A DNA stretch of 64,000 nt from Streptomyces sp. NRRL F-5123 (lineage in GTDB: Bacteria > Actinomycetota > Actinomycetes > Streptomycetales > Streptomycetaceae): the NCBI RefSeq assembly GCF_000721495.1, contig NZ_JOHY01000002.1:1-64000 (forward strand), read 5' to 3'. This document shows, in pieces, positions 1-8,861 of this stretch. Position 1 is the stretch's first letter. Each line of letters starts with the position of its first letter. Under the pieces are notes generated by a model. It saw only the letters and a program-made list of their open reading frames with translations. It was not told the origin of the DNA and made no database searches. Made by a program: the position numbers and the translations under genes.

Positions 1-124
1 CCCCCGACACGGCACCACCCTCCGAACCCGCCCCCGACACGGCACCCCCCTCCGAACCCGCCCCCGGCACGGCACCACCCTCCGAACCCGGCCCCGACAC
101 GGCACCACCCTCCGAACCCGGCCC
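1..124. repeat. 30-bp tandem repeat inside the edge CDS
   Basis: About four copies of a 30-bp unit run from the window edge, differing at only a few positions. On the minus strand each unit encodes one decapeptide GSEGGAVSGA or a close variant. Because the unit is a multiple of three, copy-number change keeps the frame. The array probably continues outside the window. Confidence 0.9.
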
Positions 125-1279
125 GGAAGCAGCACTCACGCCCGAACCGGCGCCCGCGTCCGCCGCGCCGTGCTCTCCCGAACCCCGCTCCGGAGCAGCA
201 CCCGCGCCCGCCCCCGGTGCGGGCCCCGAACTCCCGCTCGGCGGCGACCCGTCCGCGGCCGGCTCACCGGCAGCGCCCACCGGCACCTCCGCCACCAGCT
301 CGGCGACCGCCGTGCGGTACCACTCCAGCGCGTCCAGGCCCGTGCGGCGGGCGGCGTCGCGGGCCGTGGCGCGGACCAGCGGGGAGGGGTCGGCGAGGTG
401 GCGCGCGGCCTCGTCCGGGTGGCCCGCGCGGACCAGGGCGGTGAGGGCGAGAAGGCGCACGTCGCGGTCGACGGACGCGGCCAACCGGCGGAGCACGTCG
501 GGGCGTTCGGTCCACAGCGCTTCGCGGGCGGCGGCTTGCGCGGCGGGCAGGCGGCAACGCCGCTCGGGGTCGCCGGTCGCGAGCGCCGCCAGCCGGTCGA
601 GCGGCAGGCGGCCCGCGGCGACGGCGGTGCGCACGGCGAACGCGCGCAGCTGCGGATCAGGCGCGGACGTCAGCTCGTCCAGCACCGCACTGCCGGGCCC
701 TGCGGTCAGCGCGGCCAGCACCTGCTGCCGGGCGAATTCGCCCCGGTCGCGCCGAGCCAGCAGCTCCGCGGCGAGGACGACGGGCGGCACGAACCGCCGC
801 GGGTCGGCGTGCAGCAGGACGGCGAGCGCGCCGCGGGCACGGTCCCGTACCGGGCCGACCCAGTCGGCGGTGCGGAGTGCCAGGAAGACCACGAGCCCGG
901 GCGGCACCTGCGGTTCGGCCAGCCGCGTCACGATCCGGCGTACGGCCGCCTCCCGGGTGTGGCCGTTCGCGGCGCAGGAGGCGAGGGCGAGCGCGAGCGG
1001 GCCGGTGTCGTACGGGAGGGAGTCGTGCGCCCGTTGCCCGGTGCCGGAGCGCGGAGGAATGACGGTGCGCAGTGCGCGGTCCAGGAAGAGCGCGGCGTGC
1101 GGCCTCCGGGCGAAGGCCCGCAGCCCGTGGTCCGCGAGCCCGACCGCCTCCAGGGCCCGTACCGCGTCCGCGAGCCGCACGCCCGCGTCGGGCCCGGGGT
1201 GGGCGGCCCGCGCCATGGCGTGGTCGAACCCCACGCGGACGTCGTAGATCTCGGCGGCGGAAGGCTGCGTACTCGGCAT
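1..1279 (-). CDS. HEAT-repeat-like protein, C-terminus cut by window edge
   Basis: The frame opens at ATG 1279 and stays open to base 1, giving at least 426 codons, so the 3' end lies outside the window. Residues about 1-330 are Ala/Leu/Arg-rich helical hairpins with periodic A-x-x-L-L patterns, such as RDVRLLALTALVRAG followed by SPLVRATARDAARR. This is the style of HEAT/armadillo or PBS-lyase-type solenoids that bind other proteins. From about residue 331 the chain becomes Gly/Ser/Ala/Pro-rich, and from about 384 it consists of decapeptides of the form GSEGGAVSGA. These are encoded by the 30-bp tandem repeats at the window start. The upstream G-rich stretch before the ATG is only a weak ribosome site. 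No catalytic motif is visible. A scaffold role is inference. It faces the hemerythrin gene divergently. Confidence 0.7.
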   Translation of the reverse strand, partial: MPSTQPSAAEIYDVRVGFDHAMARAAHPGPDAGVRLADAVRALEAVGLADHGLRAFARRPHAALFLDRALRTVIPPRSGTGQRAHDSLPYDTGPLALALASCAANGHTREAAVRRIVTRLAEPQVPPGLVVFLALRTADWVGPVRDRARGALAVLLHADPRRFVPPVVLAAELLARRDRGEFARQQVLAALTAGPGSAVLDELTSAPDPQLRAFAVRTAVAAGRLPLDRLAALATGDPERRCRLPAAQAAAREALWTERPDVLRRLAASVDRDVRLLALTALVRAGHPDEAARHLADPSPLVRATARDAARRTGLDALEWYRTAVAELVAEVPVGAAGEPAADGSPPSGSSGPAPGAGAGAAPERGSGEHGAADAGAGSGVSAASGPGSEGGAVSGPGSEGGAVPGAGSEGGAVSGAGSEGGAVSG

Positions 1280-1600
1280 ACCCCCATCGTGCCGGGCCCC
1301 GGGCCCTCGCCACCTGCCATTTTTCGGGCGCCCCGTCCCACGGGCGGCCGTCCTCCCGCGCCGGAGGCGCCGCCGCCCCGGGCCGGGGCGGGAGAGCCGG
1401 GCGTCCCGGGCCAGGGCGGGAAGGGGCCGGGCGGTCCGGGCCAGAACGGGGCCCGGCAGGACGGGCCCGGCAGGACGGGGCCCGGTGACGGGCGCGGTAC
1501 GGTGAGGGGAGCGTCGCGTGCCGGTGGCAGACCGTGCCAGGCATGGAGGCGCCGGACCGAAGGAGCCCGACGATGCCCTCGTCGCACCCTTCGCTCTCGC

Positions 1601-2077
1601 GTGACTGAGCGCGAGACGACCAGGCTCGTCGCCTGGAACCACGAACTGCGCAGCGTGCACCGGCGGTTGCGGGAGGCGCTGGCCGTGACCCGCGCCTCCC
1701 TCACCGACAGCGCCCCCGAACGGGCCGAGGCGGCCACGCGTGAACTGCTGCTGTACTGCCACGGCTTCTGCGCCGCCCTCGACGGCCACCACCGGGGTGA
1801 GGACCGCACCCTCTTCCCCGCCGTCGCGGACGCGCATCCCGAACTACGGCCGGTGCTGCGCGCGCTGGAGCAGGACCACACGGTGATCGCCCAGCTGCTC
1901 GGCAGCCTGCGCGCCGCCGCGGACAGGTCCGCGCCGCCCGCGGAGCTGGCCCGCCACCTCGACGGCATCGCGGCGATCATGGAGAGCCACTTCCGCTACG
2001 AGGAGCGGAAGTTGCTCACCGTGCTCGAAGCCCTCGACCTGGCGGCCGAGCCCGGCGAGGTGTTGGGCCCGTTGTGA
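1601..2077 (+). CDS. Hemerythrin HHE-domain protein
   Basis: A 158-residue protein with the four-helix hemerythrin pattern. A first helix His lies in WNHELRSVH, then come HGFCAALDGHHRGED, EQDHTVIAQLL and ESHFRYEERKLL, which supply the His/Glu/Asp ligands for a non-haem di-iron site. Bacterial members sense or bind oxygen or nitric oxide. The protein is cytoplasmic, with no signal peptide. I place the start at GTG 1601, just before the domain. However, the best ribosome site (AAGGAG at 1559-1564) precedes ATG 1573, which opens a different frame and stops at 1606-1608, overlapping the GTG. Translation may therefore be coupled to an 11-codon leader, or one base may be missing or extra. The gene ends before a strong hairpin. 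Confidence 0.8.
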   Translation: MTERETTRLVAWNHELRSVHRRLREALAVTRASLTDSAPERAEAATRELLLYCHGFCAALDGHHRGEDRTLFPAVADAHPELRPVLRALEQDHTVIAQLLGSLRAAADRSAPPAELARHLDGIAAIMESHFRYEERKLLTVLEALDLAAEPGEVLGPL

Positions 2078-2082
2078 GCGGG

Positions 2083-2119
2083 GCGGGAGCCGCGGGGTCG
2101 GCGACCCCGCGGCTCCCGC
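2083..2119. terminator. Bidirectional hairpin terminator
   Basis: Perfect 17-bp arms (2083-2099 and 2103-2119) with a 3-nt loop sit between the convergent hemerythrin gene and the small secreted-protein gene. There is no clear T-tract, which is usual for Streptomyces terminators. Confidence 0.8.
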
Positions 2120-2132
2120 CCACGGCCGCGGT

Positions 2133-2486
2133 TCAGCTGAAGACGACCGAGCGGAGCTTGAGCCGGTCGCTCGCCCGGCCGCCCGGGCGGAGGCTGTAGT
2201 AGTCGCCGTCGCAGTCCGGGCCGGTGAACATGGTGACCGTGCTGCCGGTGAAGTTCTGCGGGGCGAAGGCCGGGCCCGTGGACGCGGGGTCGGCCACCTC
2301 GGGCAGCGTGAGGCAGACGCGGCTGTCGGGGTCGAGGAGCACGCCCTCGGCGGGGTTGCCTGAGTCGTCGTCGTACGTGTAGCGGAATTCGCCCTGGGCG
2401 GCGTGCGCCGAGGACGTCGGCAGCGCGACGGCCAGGGCGAGGGAGGCGGCAGCGGCGGCGACCGCCTGGCGCAAACGAATCGACAT
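2133..2486 (-). CDS. Small secreted protein, function unknown
   Basis: A 117-residue protein starting at ATG 2486 with AGAAGG a few bases upstream. Residues 1-30 form a Sec signal peptide: MSIRLRQ, then an Ala/Leu-rich core ending in SSAHA|AQ. The mature part is about 88 residues with two cysteines (SRVCLTL and GPDCDGDYY), acidic patches such as YTYDDDSG, and a tail KLRSVVFS. The size, paired cysteines and final strand resemble small beta-sandwich exported proteins of actinomycetes (for example beta/gamma-crystallin-like or inhibitor-like), but no family-defining motif is certain. It is monocistronic and convergent with the hemerythrin gene. Confidence 0.75.
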   Translation of the reverse strand: MSIRLRQAVAAAAASLALAVALPTSSAHAAQGEFRYTYDDDSGNPAEGVLLDPDSRVCLTLPEVADPASTGPAFAPQNFTGSTVTMFTGPDCDGDYYSLRPGGRASDRLKLRSVVFS

Positions 2487-2673
2487 TCGACACCTTCTGT
2501 GGTGGAGCGGCAAATATCAGCGCAAACACCATAGAAGGTCCGTCGGACGGCGAAACGTTCCTTTCGAGCCGCCCGCGCGGCGGATTCGTGCCGACACCCG
2601 CACGTACGCCGCATGTACGCCGCACGGCCCCGCCCTCCACGCCTACGCCGCACGGCCCTACCCCTCCGACACC

Positions 2674-3540
2674 TCAGCCCAGTCCCTCCTTCGCCGCCCA
2701 CGCGGTGACCGCCGCCGCGATCTCGGCCGGGCGGTCCTCCGCCGCATGGTGGCCCGCCTCGCCGCAGGGGACCGTGGTCAGGGCGGCGATGTTGGCCGCG
2801 CACCAGGCCGCCGTCCGCTCGGTGACGGCGAGGGTCGGGGAGCCGGTGAAGGTCAGCAGGAGCTTGGGGACGTCGTGGGAGGAGGCGAGCCAGGGGCCGT
2901 ACGCGGCGATGCGGGCGACGGTGTCCGCGGGCTCGCCGTCGATGGGCATCTGCCGGGCCCAGGCCAGGAGGGGGCGGCGGTCGGCCTCGGCCGGGTAGGG
3001 GGCGAGGAAGAGGTCGAGCTCGGGCTCGGTGAGGGGGGTCAGGACCCCGCGGGTGAGCGCCGAGCGGACGAGCTGGTTGTCGCCCGCGACCATGGCCTCG
3101 CCGGCGCCGGGGGTGCGCAGCGTGCGGGTGCGCTCGACGGCCTGCGGGGTGAGGTCGGCGCCGCTGAGGGGGCGCGGGAAGGTCTCGAAGAAGGCGATGC
3201 CCGCGACGCGTTCGGGGTGCCGCGCGGCCCAGTCGAAGGCGAGGACGCCGCCCCAGTCGTGCCCGACCAGCACGACCTTCTCCAGGCCGAGCGCGTCGAA
3301 CCAGGCGTCGAGGTAGCGGGCGTGGTCGGCGAGGGAGTACGGGATGTCGGGCTTGCCGGAGCGGCCCATGCCGATGAGGTCGGGCGCGAGCACGCGGCGC
3401 CCGGCGAGGCCGGGGACGACCTTGCGCCAGGAGTGCGCGTTGCCGGGGTTGCCGTGCAGCAGGACGTACGGGGTACCGGGGGCGGCGGGCTCGAACTCCG
3501 CGTAGTGCAGGGTCGAGTCGAGTGCGTTGACGGTGGGCAT
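2674..3540 (-). CDS. Alpha/beta hydrolase, haloalkane-dehalogenase-like
   Basis: A 288-residue alpha/beta-hydrolase. Visible motifs are HGNPGNAHSWR (about 29-39), where N31 is the residue that stabilises halide in haloalkane dehalogenases, the nucleophile elbow GHDWGG with D95 followed by W96, an acidic residue in FFET (E119), and a late His in GEAGHH (264/265). The Asp nucleophile plus HGNP and DW match haloalkane dehalogenases rather than Ser esterases. Such enzymes hydrolyse a carbon-halogen bond to alcohol and halide. The true substrate cannot be read from sequence, and an epoxide hydrolase is an alternative for an Asp nucleophile. Transcribed divergently from a MarR gene across two dyads, which suggests MarR control by a ligand. 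Confidence 0.85.
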   Translation of the reverse strand: MPTVNALDSTLHYAEFEPAAPGTPYVLLHGNPGNAHSWRKVVPGLAGRRVLAPDLIGMGRSGKPDIPYSLADHARYLDAWFDALGLEKVVLVGHDWGGVLAFDWAARHPERVAGIAFFETFPRPLSGADLTPQAVERTRTLRTPGAGEAMVAGDNQLVRSALTRGVLTPLTEPELDLFLAPYPAEADRRPLLAWARQMPIDGEPADTVARIAAYGPWLASSHDVPKLLLTFTGSPTLAVTERTAAWCAANIAALTTVPCGEAGHHAAEDRPAEIAAAVTAWAAKEGLG

Positions 3541-3568
3541 GCGGCGCCTTCCCGAAGCGGACCAGAAT

Positions 3569-3583
3569 GTTGGTCCGACGAAC
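3569..3583. promoter_or_regulatory. MarR-type operator half (imperfect dyad)
   Basis: GTTGGTCCGACGAAC is an imperfect inverted repeat in the divergent hydrolase/MarR spacer. It is related to the perfect dyad at 3609-3625, and the centres are 41 bp apart (about four helical turns). It probably controls the hydrolase. Confidence 0.6.
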
Positions 3584-3608
3584 GTTTATGACGCCAACGA
3601 ACGTACAT

Positions 3609-3625
3609 CGTTAGTCCGACTAACG
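3609..3625. promoter_or_regulatory. MarR-type operator (perfect dyad)
   Basis: CGTTAGTC-C-GACTAACG has perfect 8-bp arms, 20 bp before the MarR start codon. Its size and placement fit an autoregulatory MarR operator. Confidence 0.7.
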
Positions 3626-3645
3626 CAACGGCGTACACTTCCCCC

Positions 3646-4110
3646 ATGACCGAAGCCGCCTCCTCCGCCCGCCGCACGCCCACCCGGCTGCGTACGCTGC
3701 CCAGTCGGCTGCTCGGGCTCGCCGGAATGTGGAGCGACCGGCGCGTCACCGACGGCCTCGCGGCGATCGGCGCGCACAAGTGGCACTACGCGGTGCTCGC
3801 CGCCCTCCAGGAGTACGGCCCCGCGAGCCAGGCGGCCCTGAGCGACCGCTCCGGCATCCACCGCTCCGACATGGTCGCGGCGATCAACGAACTCGCCGCC
3901 GAGGAGTACGTCGCCCGCGCGCCCGACCCCGCCGACCGCCGCCGCAACGTCATCACGATCACCCCCCGCGGCCGCCGCCGCCTCACCCGCATCGACGCCC
4001 TCCTGACCGACCTCCAGGACGACGTCCTCGCCCCCCTGAGCGCAGCCGAACGCACGGAGCTCACCCGCATGCTCGGCCTGCTGGTCGCGCACCACGGCGA
4101 CGCGATGTGA
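3646..4110 (+). CDS. MarR-family transcriptional regulator
   Basis: A 154-residue winged-helix regulator. The N-terminal dimer helix is followed by WHYAVLAALQEYGPASQAALSDRSGIHRSD (recognition helix region about 45-75) and the wing ADRRRNVITITPRGRR, where the DRR..V.LT-like signature is diagnostic of MarR. The C-terminal helices complete the dimerisation domain. It is divergent from the dehalogenase-like hydrolase, and the 105-bp spacer holds two related dyads. It is therefore probably an autorepressor that also represses the hydrolase, with release by a small ligand; that is inference. The ATG at 3646 is the only sensible start. Confidence 0.9.
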   Translation: MTEAASSARRTPTRLRTLPSRLLGLAGMWSDRRVTDGLAAIGAHKWHYAVLAALQEYGPASQAALSDRSGIHRSDMVAAINELAAEEYVARAPDPADRRRNVITITPRGRRRLTRIDALLTDLQDDVLAPLSAAERTELTRMLGLLVAHHGDAM

Positions 4111-4198
4111 CCTGGGAAGAAGCGGAATCGCGGCGTACCGTCGAGCGCAGGACCCTGCTGGGGCGGGGTCGGGGACGGCGCCTGGGCGAGGAGCGGCC

Positions 4199-4948
4199 GT
4201 GATAACGGAACCGGAGCTGACAGACGGGGCGGACGACGAACCGGGGGAGGTCATCAGCGGCGGGGAGGAGGAGGCGCCGAGCCGCAGGGCGGCGGGGCGG
4301 CGGGCGTGGGTGTGGGGGGTGTGCGGGGCGCTCGTGGCGTCCGCGGTGTGGGGGGTGGGGGTGCGGGCGTGGCAGGCGCGGCATGACGGGCGGCCGGATC
4401 TGCACGGGTACGCGCTGGGGGGCAGCCCGTGCACGGGCGGGACGATGAAGCCGCTGCTCACGGCGCTGGGGACGACGGAGAGCGCGGTCGTCACACCGAC
4501 GGACGCGCATCTGGGGAAGGCGGTCGACACCGCGCGCTGCACGATGGAGTTGTACGCGCCGGACGGCTCGGGGGGCCTGGACCTCTACCAGCTCGCGGTC
4601 ACTGTCGACCTGCACAAGCGCAACGACCCGCGGGGGGAGTTCGAGGACTTGGCGGGTGTCGACCCGCAGACGCTGGCGCCCGCGGCGGACGTGCACCGGG
4701 TCGCCGGACTCGGGGACGAGGCGGTCGCGCAGGCGATGGACCGCAGCGAGGAGATCCAGGTCCTGCACGGCGGGGCGGTGTTCACGCTCACGCTCACCTG
4801 GTACGCGTCCGGTTCGGTCTCGGAGGACACGCCCGAGGCGGTGCGCGGCACGCTGCAGACAGCCGCCTCGGACGTCGGGCGGTTCGAGCCCGGGCTCGTC
4901 GGGGCGATGCGGAATGTCATGAAGGGCCAGCAGAAGTCCGGTCGTTGA
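4199..4948 (+). CDS. Membrane-anchored protein of unknown function
   Basis: A 249-residue protein from GTG 4199, preceded by GAGGAG seven bases upstream. The acidic cytoplasmic N-terminus (about 1-28) is followed by basic residues and one transmembrane segment (about 36-57, VWGVCGALVASAVWGVGV). The outer domain of about 190 residues carries two cysteines (SPCTGG and ARCTME), probably disulphide-bonded, and ends in an alpha-helical tail. Streptomyces genomes carry many such single-pass proteins with domains of unknown function, and I cannot name the family with confidence. It begins 88 bp after the MarR gene and could be read from the same transcript. Confidence 0.7.
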   Translation: MITEPELTDGADDEPGEVISGGEEEAPSRRAAGRRAWVWGVCGALVASAVWGVGVRAWQARHDGRPDLHGYALGGSPCTGGTMKPLLTALGTTESAVVTPTDAHLGKAVDTARCTMELYAPDGSGGLDLYQLAVTVDLHKRNDPRGEFEDLAGVDPQTLAPAADVHRVAGLGDEAVAQAMDRSEEIQVLHGGAVFTLTLTWYASGSVSEDTPEAVRGTLQTAASDVGRFEPGLVGAMRNVMKGQQKSGR

Positions 4949-5040
4949 CCGGGTGACCGAGTGACCGGTTGCGGCGGGATCCTCCCCTCCGCCGGGCTTC
5001 CGCGCGCCTTCCTGTACGCTCGCCCACCTCAACGCAGAAT

Positions 5041-5063
5041 CTTGCGCAAGAAAGTTACTTTCT
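5041..5063. promoter_or_regulatory. Two adjacent palindromes upstream of the glucanase gene
   Basis: CTTGCGCAAG (5041-5050) is a perfect 10-bp palindrome with a CG core, the form favoured by LacI-family repressors. AGAAAG-TTA-CTTTCT (5049-5063) is a second perfect dyad overlapping it by two bases. They lie about 120 bp before the start codon, in the only AT-rich part of the 231-bp spacer. Induction of the hydrolase by a sugar ligand is inference. Confidence 0.6.
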
Positions 5064-5179
5064 ATCAATGCTGAGCGCGGATATTGCGGTGGCGTATCCG
5101 CGACATTACGGTGCCCCTTGCGTCGACGCTCCATCCCCCACCGGTGCAGATCGGGATCTGTGCCCGAAAGGAGCACGTG

Positions 5180-8100
5180 ATGTTCCGCATGTCCCCCCTC
5201 CCCCCACACCGCAGACGGCAGGGCCCGCCGGGCGGCGGCCCGCGGCTGCGCCGGGCGGTCGCGATCACCGGCACCACCGCGCTGCTGACCGGCGGCGGGC
5301 TGCTCGCCCTCGGCAGCTCGCCCGCGTACGCCGCCGGTGCCACCGGCGGAAGCGGTGCGAGCCTGCCCTACGTCGAGGTCCAGGCGGAGAGTTCCGCCAC
5401 CAACGGCGCAGTGATCGGCCCCAGTTGGGCCGCCGGTCAACTCGCGGACGAGGCCTCGTACCGCAAGGCCGTGACGCTCTCGGGCAGCGGCAAGTACGTC
5501 ACCTTCACCACGCCGGTGGCGACCAACTCGATCGACTTCCGCTACAGCATCCCGGACACCTCGGGCGGCTCCGTCTACACCGCGCCACTCTCCTTCTCGA
5601 TCAACGGTGCCGCGCAGCCGGACTTCACGCTCACCAACGCCTACAGCTGGTACTACGGCAGCTACCCCTTCACCAACTCGCCGGGCAGCAACCCGCACCA
5701 CTTCTACGACGAGGTCCACCGGCTGCTGCCGCAGACGTACCAGGCGGGCACCACCTTCACCCTTCAGGTGCCCTCCGGCGGCACCTCGACGACGATCGAC
5801 TTCGCGGACTTCGAGCAGGTCGGCGGGGCGCTCGCGCAGCCGTCCGGCTCGGTGTCCGTGACGAGCAAGGGCGCGGACGCGACGGGCGCCGCCGACTCCA
5901 CCGCGGCCTTCAACGCGGCCGTCGCGGCGGCCGGTTCCGGCGGCACGGTGTGGATCCCGCCGGGCACGTTCAAGATCCCCGGGCACATCGCCGTCAACAA
6001 CGTGACGGTGGCCGGTGCGGGCATGTGGTACTCCACCGTGACGGGCGCCGCGCCCGGCTTCTACGGCGGCTACCAGCCCAACCCGAGCTCCAACGTCCAC
6101 CTCAAGGACTTCGCGATCTTCGGCGACGTCCAGGAGCGCAACGACGGCGACCAGGTCAACGGCATCGGCGGCGCGCTCAGCAACTCCACCGTCGACCGGG
6201 TGTGGATCGACCACATGAAGGTCGGCGCCTGGATGGACGGGCCGATGGACAAGCTGACCTTCAGCGCCGTGCGGATCCGGGACACCACCGCGGACGGCAT
6301 CAACTTCCACGGTGGCGTGACCAATTCGACGGTCACCAACAGCGAGATCCGCAACACCGGTGACGACGGCATCGCCACCTGGGCCGACTCCGCACTCGGC
6401 GCCGACGCCAACGACACCATCTCGAACAACACGGTCGAGACGCAGATCCTCGCCAACGGCATCGCCATCTACGGCGGCCACGACAACACGGTGAGCGGCA
6501 ACCTGGTGCAGGACACCGGCCTGGCGCAGGGCGGCGGCATCCACGTCGGCCAGCGCTTCACCTCCACGCCGGTCGGCACCACCGACATCACCAACAACAC
6601 GATCGTCCGGGCCGGCAGTCTCGACCCGAACTGGCAGTTCGGCGTGGGCGCGCTGTGGTTCGACGGCTCGCAGGGCGCGATCACCGGGCCGATCAACGTC
6701 AGCAACGCGCTGATCCAGCAGAGCCCGTACGAGGCCGTGCAGTGGGTCGAGGGCACCGTCTCCGGGGTGAACCTCAGCAACGTCACCATCGCCGGCACCG
6801 GCACCTTCGCGCTCCAGGAGCAGACCGGCGGCGCCGCGAAGTTCACCAACGTCACCGCCACCGGCGTGGGCGCGTCCAGCCCCGTCTACTCCTGCGAGGG
6901 CGGCAACTTCGCCGTCACCGACGGCGGCGGCAACTCCGGTATCTCCGGTACACCGTTCTGCGGCAGCTTCCCCACCCCGAACTTCCCGCCCTACCCGGTG
7001 ACCGGTGTGACGGCGTCCCCGGGCGCCCTCAACTTCGGCTCGGTGGCGACGGGTTCGACCTCGGCCGCGCAGACCGTGACCGTCTCCAACCCGACCGGCT
7101 CGGCCGCGTCCGTCAGCGCGCTGGCCGCCACCGGCGACTTCGCGCAGACCAACACGTGCGGCAGCTCCGTTCCGGCCAACGGCTCCTGCACGGTCAGCGT
7201 CACCTTCAAGCCGACCGCGGCGGGGACGCGTACCGGAACACTCACCGTCACCGCGGGCGGCAACACCAGCACCGTCGCGCTGTCGGGCACCGGCACCGCG
7301 CCCGGCCCCGTGCTGAACGCCAACCCGGCGAGCCTGTCCTTCCCCGCCACGGTGGTCGGCGCCACCGCGGCCTCGCAGACCGTGACCGTCACCAACTCCG
7401 GCACCACCGCGGCCACCGTCTCCTCGGTGGCGGCGACCGGTGACTTCACCCAGTCCAACACCTGCTCCTCGCTCGCCGTCGGCGCGTCCTGCACCGTGAC
7501 GGTCGCCTTCAAGCCCACCACGGGCGGCACCCGCAACGGCACCCTCACGCTCACCGGCAACGCCAACAACAGCCCCACCACGGTGGCGCTGAGCGGCGCG
7601 GGCATCGACAGCAGCACCGACATCGCGGCCGGCCGCCCGGCCACCGCCAGCTCCGTCAACGGCACCTTCGCGGCGGGCAACGTCACCGACGCGGACGCCT
7701 CCACCTACTGGGAGAGCGCCAACGGCTCCTTCCCGCAGTGGGTGCAGGTCGACCTCGGGCAGGCCACCGGCATCGGCAAGGTCACGCTGAAGCTGCCGCC
7801 GTCCACGGCGTGGGCGACCCGCAGCGAGACGCTGTCCGTGCAGGGTTCCACCGACGGTTCGAGCTTCAGCACGCTGTCGGCCTCCGCGGCGCGCACCTTC
7901 GACCCGAGCGCGAACAACAACACGGTGGACATCACCTTCCCGGCTGCCACCGCGCGCTACGTCCGCATCAACGTCACCGCCAACTCCGGCTGGAGCGCCG
8001 CCCAGTTGTCGGCTCTCCAGGTCTTCCCGAGCGGCGGCACCAGCCCGACGTCGGCGACGCTCGCGGCGAACCCGTCCTCGCTCACCTTCGCCACGCAGAC

Positions 8101-8779
8101 GCCCGGCACCACCAGTGCCGCGCAGAACGTGACACTGACCAACACCGGTTCCGCGGCGGCCGCCATCTCCTCGGTCGCGGCCTCCGGCGACTTCTCGCAG
8201 ACCAACACCTGCGGATCCTCGCTCGCGGCGAACGCCAGCTGCACGGTCGCGGTGAAGTTCGCCCCGACCGCGTCCGGTGCCCGCTCCGGCACCCTCACCG
8301 TCACCAGCAACGCGGGCAACAGCCCCACCACCGTGGCGCTCTCGGGCACCGGGACCGGCTCGGCGAACACCAACCTGGCGGCCGGGCGCACCACCAGCGA
8401 GTCCAGCCACACCGACGTCTACCCGTCGTCCAACCTCACGGACGGCAACCAGGCCAGCTACTGGGAGAGCGCCAACAACGCCTTCCCGCAGTGGGCGCAG
8501 GTCGACCTCGGCTCGGCGGCGAGCGTCAGCAAGGTCGTGCTCCAACTGCCCGCCGGCTGGGGTGCGCGCAACGAGACGCTGTCCGTGACCGGCAGCACCG
8601 ACGGTTCGAGCTTCAGCACGCTCAAGGCGTCCGCGTCCTACGCGTTCACGCCGGGTGCGAACAACACCGTCACGATCACCTTCCCGGCCGCGACCGCGCG
8701 CTACGTGCGGGTGACGGTCACCGCCAACGACGGCTGGCCCGCGGCCCAGCTGTCCGAGCTGCAGGTCTGGAACGCCTGA
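5180..8779 (+). CDS. Secreted GH87-like alpha-1,3-glucanase with CBM and discoidin domains
   Basis: A 1199-residue secreted enzyme starting at ATG 5180 after AAAGGAG. Residues 1-52 are a long signal peptide ending SPAYAA. Residues about 63-222 form a CBM35-like beta-sandwich. Residues about 225-607 form a right-handed beta-helix, with repeated short strands such as VTNSEIRNTGDDGIATW. An Asp near 371 (TADGINFHGG) and the Asp pair near 395-396 (GDDG) fit the catalytic carboxylates of GH87 alpha-1,3-glucanases/mycodextranases. Then follow two choice-of-anchor (ASH-like) Ig modules (about 610-805, each with an NTC...SCTV pattern), an F5/8-type C discoidin domain (about 808-950), a third Ig module and a final discoidin domain. 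Its likely role is depolymerising fungal or biofilm alpha-glucan. GH28/pectate-lyase-like specificity is an alternative. Confidence 0.85.
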   Translation: MFRMSPLPPHRRRQGPPGGGPRLRRAVAITGTTALLTGGGLLALGSSPAYAAGATGGSGASLPYVEVQAESSATNGAVIGPSWAAGQLADEASYRKAVTLSGSGKYVTFTTPVATNSIDFRYSIPDTSGGSVYTAPLSFSINGAAQPDFTLTNAYSWYYGSYPFTNSPGSNPHHFYDEVHRLLPQTYQAGTTFTLQVPSGGTSTTIDFADFEQVGGALAQPSGSVSVTSKGADATGAADSTAAFNAAVAAAGSGGTVWIPPGTFKIPGHIAVNNVTVAGAGMWYSTVTGAAPGFYGGYQPNPSSNVHLKDFAIFGDVQERNDGDQVNGIGGALSNSTVDRVWIDHMKVGAWMDGPMDKLTFSAVRIRDTTADGINFHGGVTNSTVTNSEIRNTGDDGIATWADSALGADANDTISNNTVETQILANGIAIYGGHDNTVSGNLVQDTGLAQGGGIHVGQRFTSTPVGTTDITNNTIVRAGSLDPNWQFGVGALWFDGSQGAITGPINVSNALIQQSPYEAVQWVEGTVSGVNLSNVTIAGTGTFALQEQTGGAAKFTNVTATGVGASSPVYSCEGGNFAVTDGGGNSGISGTPFCGSFPTPNFPPYPVTGVTASPGALNFGSVATGSTSAAQTVTVSNPTGSAASVSALAATGDFAQTNTCGSSVPANGSCTVSVTFKPTAAGTRTGTLTVTAGGNTSTVALSGTGTAPGPVLNANPASLSFPATVVGATAASQTVTVTNSGTTAATVSSVAATGDFTQSNTCSSLAVGASCTVTVAFKPTTGGTRNGTLTLTGNANNSPTTVALSGAGIDSSTDIAAGRPATASSVNGTFAAGNVTDADASTYWESANGSFPQWVQVDLGQATGIGKVTLKLPPSTAWATRSETLSVQGSTDGSSFSTLSASAARTFDPSANNNTVDITFPAATARYVRINVTANSGWSAAQLSALQVFPSGGTSPTSATLAANPSSLTFATQTPGTTSAAQNVTLTNTGSAAAAISSVAASGDFSQTNTCGSSLAANASCTVAVKFAPTASGARSGTLTVTSNAGNSPTTVALSGTGTGSANTNLAAGRTTSESSHTDVYPSSNLTDGNQASYWESANNAFPQWAQVDLGSAASVSKVVLQLPAGWGARNETLSVTGSTDGSSFSTLKASASYAFTPGANNTVTITFPAATARYVRVTVTANDGWPAAQLSELQVWNA

Positions 8780-8795
8780 CCGTCCGGCCTGCGTG

Positions 8796-8840
8796 ACGCA
8801 CGGTGCCGCCGGGTGCACGGGACCCGGCGGCACCGTGCGT
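8796..8840. terminator. Strong hairpin terminator after the glucanase
   Basis: Perfect 19-bp arms (8796-8814 and 8822-8840) around a 7-nt loop, 16 bp after the stop codon. Confidence 0.9.
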
Positions 8841-8861
8841 TGTCGTCGTTACGGGGGCTGC

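Noticed and set aside
4061..8833. Very long minus-strand frame (1590 codons) opposite the glucanase gene
   Set aside because: It is the complement of a strongly biased, domain-rich gene. Its product is low-complexity and has no family pattern.
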